Shown here piece by piece: positions 1 to 6,034 of a DNA stretch of 7,639 nt (positions within the stretch are counted from its first letter, which is position 1; each line of letters opens with the position of its first letter). The DNA is from a bacterium. Its GTDB lineage: Bacteria > Patescibacteria > JAEDAM01 > Absconditabacterales > Absconditicoccaceae. The notes under the pieces were generated by a model that had not been told where the DNA came from, made no database searches, and saw nothing but the letters and a program-made list of their open reading frames with translations. Made by a program: the position numbers and the translations under genes. The DNA is taken from the NCBI GenBank assembly GCA_030528665.1, contig JAUMYK010000040.1:1-7639 (forward strand), written 5' to 3'.

Positions 1-48
1 CAATGACGCAGAAGGGTAAGTTCGCAATGATGCAGAAGGGCAAGTCTG
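1..48. repeat. Two-copy 24-bp tandem repeat at the window edge
   Basis: Positions 1-24 and 25-48 are two direct copies of a 24-bp unit, 20 of 24 bases identical. All four differences are C/T transitions (7/31, 17/41, 22/46 and 23/47). A third copy begins (CAAT at 49-52) and then breaks off. The unit contains TCGCAATGA, whose complement TCATTGCGA resembles the core of dispersed CGTCATTGCGA-type repeats known from many bacteria; that link is inference. The array may continue left of the window. It lies directly upstream of the DJ-1/PfpI gene. Confidence 0.7.
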
Positions 49-51
49 CAA

Positions 52-79
52 TTGCAAAATATTTATATTGCTATATGCT
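52..79 (+). promoter_or_regulatory. Weak candidate promoter of the DJ-1/PfpI gene
   Basis: TTGCAA (52-57), a 16-bp spacer and TATGCT (74-79) give a partial match to a sigma70-type promoter, 4 of 6 bases in each box. Transcription from it would begin almost at the ATG at 86, implying a very short or absent leader. The same -35 hexamer and spacer length recur before the surface-protein gene. This is a weak call, because AT-rich DNA yields such matches by chance. Confidence 0.25.
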
Positions 80-85
80 ATTGAG

Positions 86-601
86 ATGAAAAAAGTGCTT
101 TTTATTGTGGCGAATATCGGATTTCAGGATGATGAGTTTGGGATTCCGTTTGAGATTTTGCAGAAAGAGGGATATAGGTGTGATGTAGCTTCTGGACTAG
201 GTGGAAAATGTAGAGGAGTCTTTATGAGGAGTATAGAAAAGAGTTTGAAGATTGCTGAGGTAAGGGCTGAGGAATATGATATGTTGGTCTTTGTGGGTGG
301 AGGAGGTGCTTATGATCAGTATTATCAGGAGTTAGAATATCTTGCTTTGAGCAAAAATGCAAAGGCAGTAGCTGCAATTTGTATTGCTCCAGCCTTACTC
401 TCAGATGCTGGGATTTATCAAGGGAAGCAAGTAACTGGTCGAGATGATGGACAGGGTACTCAGATTGCTTATTTACAAAAAAATGGAGCCTCTTATCTCG
501 ATCAAGATGTCGTGAGAGATGGGCATCTCATCACAGCAAATGGACCTGCTGCGGCTCCAAAGTTTGCCTGGGCGATTGTAGATTATTTATGTGAGGCTTA
601 G
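86..601 (+). CDS. DJ-1/PfpI family protein (class I glutamine amidotransferase-like)
   Basis: A 171-residue protein with the full length and fold signature of the DJ-1/PfpI family. Visible are the N-terminal strand KKVLFIVAN, the GGGGAYD turn at residues 71-77, the nucleophile elbow AAICIAP with Cys99, and the C-terminal LITANGP-AAAPKFAWAIVDYL block typical of the family. Glu17 in FQDDEFG is the likely acidic partner of the reactive Cys. Ile follows Cys99 where PfpI proteases have His, so it resembles DJ-1-like members rather than PfpI proteases; protease activity is not supported. Members act as stress proteins, glyoxalase/deglycase-like enzymes or chaperones, and the substrate here cannot be told. 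It is probably cytoplasmic, with no signal peptide. ATG 86 was preferred over the in-frame TTG at 68 because MKKVLFI begins the first strand directly. It contains no TGA codon and ends in TAG, overlapping the convergent gene's stop by 4 bp. Confidence 0.9.
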   Translation: MKKVLFIVANIGFQDDEFGIPFEILQKEGYRCDVASGLGGKCRGVFMRSIEKSLKIAEVRAEEYDMLVFVGGGGAYDQYYQELEYLALSKNAKAVAAICIAPALLSDAGIYQGKQVTGRDDGQGTQIAYLQKNGASYLDQDVVRDGHLITANGPAAAPKFAWAIVDYLCEA

Positions 602-1059
602 TGCATTCTGAGTCGATCAGAATAATCATAATTTTTATTTTCGCTCTCTTGGTAACTATCGCTGATCTCAGGTGAGTAGAGTGGTGTTTGAAGAGGTTTG
701 GACTGAGGAGTGGTGCTATTGAGTGCTTTGTCTAAGGCTTGCATAGTTTTGATGAGTGTGATCATCGGTTTGATGGTTTTTTCTGTGAGGTAGTTGACAT
801 TTTTTATTTTGCTGATGTTTGCGAGTACTCGTTTAAATTTTGTGTCTTGATAACTGTTAGTGGTTTCTCGCTGTAGGGTATCTGCATTGAAGACTTTGAG
901 TTTGGAAAAATCATTGTAGTGATGAGCTGTTAAGATCCTAAAGATTTCCTCTTTATGTTTTTTATTGTTTTTGATGAGTTGTTCTCGGAGTGTTTTGGTA
1001 TTGTGTTGGTCTGGTTGATCAAGGAAGTTGTTTCGTTGGTCATAGGAGAGTTTGAGCAT
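598..1059 (-). CDS. Hypothetical protein, 153 residues, hydrophilic
   Basis: I do not recognise this protein. It is rich in Lys, Asn, Gln, Asp and Thr, has no signal peptide, membrane segment or cysteine, and is probably cytoplasmic. Residues 20-60 and 80-115 look mainly helical, and the last 40 residues (TTPQSKPLQTP onward) look disordered and Pro/Ser rich. Support for a real gene comes from a very good promoter 40-75 bp upstream, an in-frame TAG two codons before the ATG that fixes the start, and codon use (AAC, ATC, CTC) like that of the neighbours. It needs no UGA recoding. It converges on the DJ-1/PfpI gene, with the two stop codons sharing bases 598-601 (TTAG), and no terminator is visible between them. 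No functional inference can be made from context. Confidence 0.7.
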   Translation of the reverse strand: MLKLSYDQRNNFLDQPDQHNTKTLREQLIKNNKKHKEEIFRILTAHHYNDFSKLKVFNADTLQRETTNSYQDTKFKRVLANISKIKNVNYLTEKTIKPMITLIKTMQALDKALNSTTPQSKPLQTPLYSPEISDSYQESENKNYDYSDRLRMH

Positions 1060-1105
1060 AGTGATCTATTAAAAGGTTAAAAATCAGATTTTTTTCTTTT
1101 TTTAA

Positions 1106-1134
1106 AGTATAGTGGTTGAGTTAGTATTTGTCAA
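1106..1134 (-). promoter_or_regulatory. Strong sigma70-type promoter of the 153-residue gene
   Basis: Reading the minus strand, TTGACA (1134-1129), a 17-bp spacer and TATACT (1111-1106) form a near-consensus promoter: 6/6 at -35, 5/6 at -10 and ideal spacing. The predicted transcript start near 1099 leaves a leader of about 40 nt before the ATG at 1059. It lies between the Nudix gene and the 153-residue gene, so the latter need not be cotranscribed with Nudix. Confidence 0.75.
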
Positions 1135-1268
1135 TTTTTTTGTTAGGAAGTGATTTTGTATTTTCGTTCTGGAGTGTATTGATGTTTTGTTGTGCTTCCT
1201 AGTCGAGGTAGTATTTGTCGGCTGGATATGCGCTCTGAGGACTCATAGCGTCTAGAGCGTAAAGTGAT

Positions 1269-1799
1269 CTATTTTTTATGTATTTGTTTTTTTAATGCAT
1301 CAAGCTCGAGATGAAAACGATCGAAATATTTTTTTTCTATCTTTATATCACTAGGATTATATTCTTCTCGCCTATGTTTATTTTTGAGGTTATCTAATGC
1401 TTGTATGGCATAATATTCCATATTGGTTTTTATAGCAGTTCTTTCTTGTTCATACTGTTTTTCAAGTGGATAGAATACGAATGAGAGGATTTCTTTTGGG
1501 TTTGGATATACATTCCCAGTCATCTCAAGAGCAAAAATATTATGAATCTGAGTGTTTGTCTCTATTTCAACCAAAGCTTTGAGCCTTTTGATTGAACATT
1601 TTTTTCCAACTTCTTCACTTAGTTCTCTTCTTAGTGCTTCTTCTTTGTTTTCTCATGTGTTGATTCATCCTCATAAAAGACCATATTTCTCACTGTGTTG
1701 CTCTTTTACTAAAACAGCGCATTTTCCCAATGCCCGATGCTGAATTAAAGGGATTCATTTAGAAGTTTTTCTCTTGTCTGAAGAAGGTTTTGTAATCAT
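1269..1799 (-). CDS. Nudix hydrolase, read with four UGA codons as Gly
   Basis: With UGA read as Gly, the minus strand encodes 176 residues from ATG 1799 (preceded in frame by TAG at 1811-1809) to TAG 1271-1269. TGA codons encode residues 15, 43, 45 and 49. The result contains an almost perfect Nudix box (G-x5-E-x7-RE-U-x-EE-x-G-U) at residues 44-66: Gly44, Glu50, Arg58-Glu59-Leu60, Glu62-Glu63, Gly65. Only the last position is atypical, Lys66 where a hydrophobic residue is usual. A strand CAVLVKEQ at 27-34 and YGLLGGG precede the box, as usual in the fold. Nudix enzymes cleave nucleoside diphosphates linked to another moiety with Mg2+ held by the box glutamates; the substrate (NTP, ADP-ribose, RNA cap or other) is not evident. 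The C-terminal part, to about residue 176, is helical and charged. Under the standard code only a fragment after residue 75 is open, which hides the domain. Confidence 0.88.
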
Positions 1800-2104
1800 A
1801 AGGATGCCCTATAGATATAAAAATAGTGTATATTGCGTGCTTATAGTGATTGTACTGATCTCTACTGTTGCATTACACTATAGCATTTCGCTTTTAGGAA
1901 TCAAGAGGCTTCTCTTTTGCAATATCTTTTTACTTTTCTGTTGCTGAATTATTCAACCTGTACAGCAGTGAAGCAACACGCTATTTTGTCACAAAAATCA
2001 CAGATGTCATCAGTATCGTAAAAAGAAAGTCAGATTTTTTTGACTTTTTTGCTATTTGGGGTATACTTAGAGAAAAGCTTTTATACCTTAATTTGATCCT
2101 AGCT
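1800..2104. other. Divergent intergenic region with inverted repeats and a possible small UGA-containing ORF
   Basis: This is the 305-bp gap between the diverging Nudix gene and the first membrane-protein gene. It holds inverted repeats TATAGTG (1842-1848) / CACTATA (1876-1882), AAGAG-gctt-CTCTT (1903-1916), TGTTGC (1939-1944) / GCAACA (1973-1978) enclosing the palindrome TGAATTATTCA (1945-1955), and AAAGTCA (2026-2032) / TGACTTT (2041-2047). The last overlaps the -35 of the downstream promoter and could be an operator. No convincing promoter for the Nudix gene was found. If UGA is Gly, ATG 1804 opens an 88-codon frame to TAG 2068-2070 with three TGA codons, a hydrophobic segment near residues 10-34 and several cysteines. 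I could not decide whether it is real: it would begin 4 bp from the Nudix start and overlap both promoters. Confidence 0.5.
2040..2067 (+). promoter_or_regulatory. Promoter of the two-gene membrane-protein unit
   Basis: TTGACT (2040-2045), a 16-bp spacer and TATACT (2062-2067) match the sigma70-type consensus at 5 of 6 bases in each box. The predicted start near 2074 leaves a leader of about 30 nt before ATG 2105. The -35 overlaps the right arm of an AAAGTCA/TGACTTT inverted repeat (2026-2047), a possible repressor site. The sequence after the -10 (TATACTTA, GAGAAAA, AGCTTTTA) resembles that before the surface-protein gene. Confidence 0.65.
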
Positions 2105-3619
2105 ATGGCAATTGTAGAAGAAAATGGAAATCCACTGTTGTGAGGATCGCTCGCATCTCAGCTTGAAGAAGCAGCGAAACAGCCCTCCATTACTCCACCT
2201 CCAGCAGCTAATGTTCCAGCTCAGCAAAAAATTGAAGCTGGATGGCAGAGTACGATTGATTTGTTGGATGATTCCAAAAATTTGGCTGGATACAATCATC
2301 AACATACCCAGCATATCAAAAATTATAATAAATCCTTTGTCTGGGTCTTGATTGGGACGCTCTTTTTTGCCCTGCTCTCGGTACTGAGTTATGTATTTTG
2401 GCGTTATTTGGGAGTCAAATCGCAGATGAGGATGCCTGATCCGTTACCATCATATATCCAGTCTTTCTCTGATGATTACAATGATTATGGTCAGCGTTTG
2501 CATGTGTTTGATCTTTTGCAATATGTAGGACTACAATTGAAAGACAATGGTACAGGAAAAGTTCAGAGACTCCTTGCAGATTCTTCGCTCAACTATGTCC
2601 AAAAAAGGGATCTCCTCCAGCAAGCTGTGACCACACTGGGAGTCCAAATCTTGGATCTCAAGGAGCAAAGCAAACAGCTCACTCAGCAGCTCAATCAAGA
2701 TGGTTTTTTTCCACAGGAATTGGTGTCTATTATCAAGCAGGAAAATGCTGTAGGCTCGATCCAGAGAAGTCTGCTCTCACTAGAGATTGTAAAGTTTTCG
2801 AGTGCGATGAAAGTCTTTTCGCTGATGGATGTGTTTTTGACCTCGCTCTCAGACAACCTCTCCTACAACAAAGCTGAGATCAAAGCAAAGCTTGAAGCGC
2901 TCTTTGCTAGGGGGGAAAATGATGTCAAAAATTATCTCAACTATTGTTACAACAATCCCTATGAGCCTGCAAAGTGTAATACGATCAAAGATTTTGATAG
3001 ATATTATGCAACAAGTAATTATGATCAGGATTTTGATACCCATTTTTTCAAGCGTTTGATGGAATTGATAGATACCAAGCTTGAATATAGTAATATGCCA
3101 AGTTTCTCAATCACTTTTAACCGTTTTGATGGGAAAAGTAATAGTATCGCCTTTACTATTGAGGTGAATACGCTCAAAGAAGATGAGTATGCACTGATCA
3201 AACAGGGAATCAAAAGTCCTCATATCTTTATCGTTTCTGAGTTGATTAAACTCCTCAAGCAAAGTACCTTTATCGTAGGAAAATCAATTGATGCCAAGGA
3301 TGTAAAAGTAAATGCAAAACAGATTAGTATTGGTGGTGCAAAGTATACTGTTAATAATTCAGTCAAGACCTTTACACTTCCGATTCAAAAAGGAACGGAG
3401 AGAGAGATATTTGACTATGTGGATACCTATCAATTGAGATTGGAAGAGCAGCAGGATGAGGAGCAAACTACTCAATCCATAACCGAGAGTATCCAAGAGA
3501 TGTTTAGGTTTGGTGAGCAGAGTAATTTTCTCCTCAATCTGGCACAAGAAGCACTACCACAAGAGTTAGAAGCTGGATTTGTCCTCGAGGAAGAACCTGC
3601 TGAAGGCGAGGATTCCTAA
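2105..3619 (+). CDS. Bitopic membrane protein of unknown function, 504 residues, one UGA-Gly
   Basis: I do not recognise a named family. With UGA as Gly (codon 13, 2141-2143, in NPLL-G-GSLASQ) the frame is open from ATG 2105 to TAA. A standard-code start would be forced to 2261 and would lose 52 residues. Layout: a cytoplasmic Pro/Ala/Gln-rich tail of about 75 residues, one membrane helix at about 78-99 (FVWVLIGTLFF to YVFW), a long helical exported part with a likely coiled-coil stretch (LDLKEQSKQLTQQLNQ), two close cysteines (281 and 291) that could form a disulfide, an alpha/beta region around 330-440 (SFSITFNRFDG, IAFTIEVNTL), and a very acidic C-terminus (EEEPAEGED). It is followed after 60 bp, with no terminator, by a second protein of the same plan, so the two are probably cotranscribed and may form a complex. 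A PilN-like pilus alignment protein is one possibility, unproven. Confidence 0.85.
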
Positions 3620-3679
3620 ATCCTTTGTTCTCCTTGCTTTCCCAACATTGACTTTTATTTATTTCTAGATCAAGATATT

Positions 3680-5221
3680 ATGGAACAAAAAACAAGCTTT
3701 GATTTCCAAGCGATTATCACAAAAGTAAAAGAATGGCGAAATCAGCTTAGAAGCTGAAAAAAAGGCAGAGATGCAAAACAAGCTGTCTTTTCCTTTGGAA
3801 TCAAAAGGCAGACCTATCTGCATGCTTTGATCGTATTTGGTGGAGTGGTTCTCCTCTGTGCGGTGCTGATAGGACTTGTCATTATGCGTTTGAATCAGCT
3901 CAATAAGCAGCTCCCTCAGCTCCAAGAACTCAGTCATTATCAGCTCACGAGTTTTACGACCAATGAACTGATCGCTGAGGAAAAAGATCATCTTCCACAC
4001 TCAATTTCAGAATTGATCACTTTTTATGATACGACCAAGCTGGCAAAGGAGAGGATCGAAAATGAGCTTAACTTCAAAAAAAGTGTGTATGCTGATTTTC
4101 TTAGAAATATTTTGCTCCCATCGCTCAATATCTGGAAAAATCCTTACACTCAGGAAATCGATCTCTCAATTTTAGGAAAAAAATATCTGGATCATAATCC
4201 CTATCAAGATATTGCCTTGCTCGGACAGTGGAGTTCGATCATCAGAGATAGTGGAAAAGATATTGGTACCAACGAAGTAGTCAATATGCAGATCGGTGAT
4301 ATTGAGGAAGAAGACAACGGATTTTTCCGTATCCCAATTTCAATTGCTTTTAAATCTGATTCCAAAAGAGCATTCCTTCTCCTGGTGGACAAACTCTCTT
4401 TGACCTCAAATATCAATAATATCGGACTTTTTAGCGATTTTACCTATCAGCTTTTTGAAGTCATTAGAGCCAACAAGCAAGAACGCTTGGATCAGCTCGC
4501 AGAGGACTATCAGATACAAAAGGAAACCCATCCCGATGAAAGAATGTTTTACAACTTTATCATCGCACAGTACCTGTATACGCTGATTCAGAGCTGAGAA
4601 CTCGAAGAAAATCTGCTCGTAGACAATGCAATCATCGATCAGGTGGTCAGAGAAACCGTACTCTGTACACAAGATGAACCAGAAGATCAGTGTTATTTTA
4701 GATTTAGAGATAAGTACAGAACTTTGCCAGGGCTTGCCTATTCTATCGGAGTGGAATCCAATAGCAACAAGGTAGCACTACTCAATGAGTTTTATGCTTC
4801 GATTCCACCCTTGATCGCGATTCAGTCCTTTAATTTTGACAAGGCAAAATCTCAAGGTCTCATGCTTGCCAATGAGGGTGAATATGTAGGAAGTGTAAAC
4901 TTTAATATCTATGGAAGAGGGATTACTATGGAAGAATCCAATGAGATTTCCCAGCTCTTGACTACTGCCTGCTTTGGTAGTGGAAGTAGTATGGAGATGA
5001 ATCTCTCAGGAGCGCTCGAAAAGATCGAAGAAAAGCTCAAACTCGTAGGTGCAAGTAGTCTCTCAGATAGTAAAGTAGCCACAATGTCTAATCTCTTGGA
5101 ACTCAAGGACTCCTTCCTCGAGAGTGCGGCGAGCTATAACGAACTCTCTCCCTACAATCAAATGATCAAAAAATTTGAGATTTATAGAGAATTGAAAAAT
5201 CTTTCACTCTGTACGATCTAA
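3680..5221 (+). CDS. Bitopic membrane protein, 513 residues, two UGA-Gly, possibly PilO-like
   Basis: ATG 3680 to TAA 5219-5221 is one frame once TGA at 3755-3757 (residue 26, LRS-G-KKGR) and 4595-4597 (residue 306, LIQS-G-ELEEN) are read as Gly. The standard code would split it into two false genes. Layout: a basic cytoplasmic N-terminus of about 47 residues, one membrane helix at about 48-70 (HALIVFGGVVLL to GLVIM), then a likely coiled coil (RLNQLNKQLPQLQEL). Two segments at about 197-255 and 357-425 share a strand-helix-strand pattern (FFRIPISIAF plus helix; ALLNEFYASIPPL plus GSVNFNIYGRG) reminiscent of the ferredoxin-like domains of PilO/GspM proteins. Cys329 and Cys338 could pair outside the membrane. 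A PilO-like role beside the preceding gene is inference from architecture only; 513 residues is more than twice a usual PilO. The hairpin terminator that follows ends the unit. Confidence 0.87.
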
Positions 5222-5223
5222 GC

Positions 5224-5235
5224 GCTTTGCAAAGC
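5224..5235. promoter_or_regulatory. 12-bp palindrome GCTTTGCAAAGC
   Basis: A perfect palindrome starts 3 bp after the stop of the second membrane-protein gene. Its core TTTGCAAA is repeated in the 14-bp palindrome at 5958-5971 before the surface-protein gene. It may be a binding site for a dimeric regulator or a small hairpin in the transcript tail. Confidence 0.35.
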
Positions 5236-5251
5236 AGATAGGAGTGATTTT

Positions 5252-5297
5252 CCCCCCCCTTGTTATTGCGTTTGTCAAGACAGAGGGGGATTTTTTT
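5252..5297 (+). terminator. Rho-independent terminator after the membrane-protein pair
   Basis: The C-run at 5254-5258 pairs with GGGGG at 5285-5289, and the stem continues through TTGT (5260-5263) with ACAG (5280-5283) around one C/A mismatch and one G/T wobble. The loop is about 14 nt, and seven Ts follow at 5291-5297. This GC-rich stem in AT-rich surroundings is the clearest terminator in the window and separates the two-gene unit from the lipoprotein gene. Confidence 0.85.
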
Positions 5298-5320
5298 GTA
5301 AAATGGACTTGCAAAATGCT

Positions 5321-5350
5321 TTGAAATCTCTACATACACAGCAGTAGCAT
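5321..5350 (+). promoter_or_regulatory. Weak candidate promoter of the lipoprotein gene
   Basis: A promoter is expected here because a terminator precedes the gene. The best match is TTGAAA (5321-5326), an 18-bp spacer and TAGCAT (5345-5350), with 4 of 6 bases in each box. CATACT at 5348-5353 is an alternative -10 without a good -35. Confidence 0.3.
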
Positions 5351-5398
5351 ACTCTCTTGTAAACAAGGAGTAACAGCTTTATCTCTCATCAATAAAAA

Positions 5399-5926
5399 AT
5401 GCAAATAAAAAATCTGATTTTTTCAACTTTTTTTTGCCTTGCCTTGGCAGGATGTAGGAGTGCTGGCACGATGCCTTCTATTCACGAGTACAATAATAAG
5501 CTGATCGGATTTCAGACCCAGGCAGTGGAGCGTGTCGCTAACTATTTTTCCACGCTCGATCAGCAGTATGATGGAGAAAATTTGATCGAACACTTCATCC
5601 AGCTCCGTGATACCCTCCACAAACTCGAAACCCAAGTTGCTCTCCAAGAAGACCGAAAGCGTGACTCCAGTCTCAAAGCTGGGGTGCTTGCCTATATTCA
5701 GGGTTTGCAGCAGGCATTGCAAGAACACGAGCAGCCGATAGTAGAGCTATTGTCCGCCTATTCAGGATCAGCGAGTGAGTTATATCGTCAAGATAGGCAG
5801 ATCTTTAGCCAAGCGATGATGCATTTTGCTCAAAAAATCGCTCAATTGGATCAGCAGTTGGAGCAGGTGCAGACTGATTTTTCTCATAAATATAATTATC
5901 AAATCGGTTCCCTGTCTGCTTCTTAG
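5399..5926 (+). CDS. Small helical lipoprotein, 175 residues
   Basis: The N-terminus is a lipoprotein signal peptide: Lys4, a hydrophobic stretch LIFSTFFCLALAG and the lipobox LAGC with Cys19 as the lipidated residue, so the mature protein is about 157 residues anchored to a membrane. The mature part is nearly all helix, rich in Gln, Glu and Leu, with coiled-coil-like heptads around residues 35-100 and 130-165 (MMHFAQKIAQLDQQLEQV). There is no cysteine beyond the lipobox region and no recognised enzyme motif. I do not recognise a family. It has no TGA codon and ends in TAG. It stands between the membrane-protein pair and a secreted surface protein, 108 bp before the latter, so an envelope role such as adaptor or anchor for that protein is plausible but inferred. 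ATG 5399 is supported by the signal peptide starting at once. Confidence 0.85.
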   Translation: MQIKNLIFSTFFCLALAGCRSAGTMPSIHEYNNKLIGFQTQAVERVANYFSTLDQQYDGENLIEHFIQLRDTLHKLETQVALQEDRKRDSSLKAGVLAYIQGLQQALQEHEQPIVELLSAYSGSASELYRQDRQIFSQAMMHFAQKIAQLDQQLEQVQTDFSHKYNYQIGSLSAS

Positions 5927-5957
5927 TCAGTTTTGAGGCTGAGCTTTTTGGTGAGAA

Positions 5958-5971
5958 AAATTTGCAAATTT
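5958..5971. promoter_or_regulatory. 14-bp palindrome AAATTTGCAAATTT over the -35 region
   Basis: A perfect 14-bp palindrome covers the -35 hexamer (TTGCAA, 5962-5967) of the surface-protein promoter. A regulator bound here would block RNA polymerase, so an operator is a reasonable reading. The TTTGCAAA core is shared with the palindrome at 5224-5235. Confidence 0.4.
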
Positions 5972-5989
5972 GCTTCTTTTGACTATACT
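5962..5989 (+). promoter_or_regulatory. Promoter of the surface-protein gene
   Basis: TTGCAA (5962-5967), a 16-bp spacer and TATACT (5984-5989) form a sigma70-type promoter with a good -10 and a moderate -35. The predicted start near 5996 gives a leader of about 39 nt to ATG 6035. The sequence from the -10 onward resembles that before the gene at 2105. Confidence 0.55.
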
Positions 5990-6034
5990 TAATGAGAAAA
6001 ATAAAGTAGCTTTATTTCTATCTCCTTTACAAAA

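Noticed and set aside
68..85. In-frame TTG at 68 as start of the DJ-1/PfpI gene
   Set aside because: It would add six residues ahead of the family's usual first strand, while ATG 86 begins exactly there.
3..188. Frames 1 and 3 open from the left edge into the DJ-1/PfpI gene when TGA is Gly
   Set aside because: They overlap the well-supported gene by about 90-100 bp and encode only the tandem repeat followed by out-of-frame sequence.
1200..1244. Minus-strand 15-codon frame starting at ATG 1244
   Set aside because: Too short, with no promoter or ribosome site of its own. A +1 frameshift extension of the Nudix C-terminus into this frame was considered, but no slippery evidence supports it.
1231..1259. 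CGCTCT/AGAGCG inverted repeat as a terminator after the Nudix gene
   Set aside because: Only a 6-bp stem with a 17-nt loop and no T-run on the minus strand after it.
1552..1743. Plus-strand 63-codon frame
   Set aside because: It is the complement of the UGA-recoded Nudix box, which has clear family motifs; the plus-strand product shows none.
3648..3679. Internal promoter before the second membrane-protein gene
   Set aside because: TTGACT at 3648-3653 looks like a -35, but no acceptable -10 lies 16-18 bp downstream.
4643..5221. Separate gene starting at 4643
   Set aside because: It continues the 3680 frame through the Gly-coded TGA at 4595; there is no promoter or intergenic gap.
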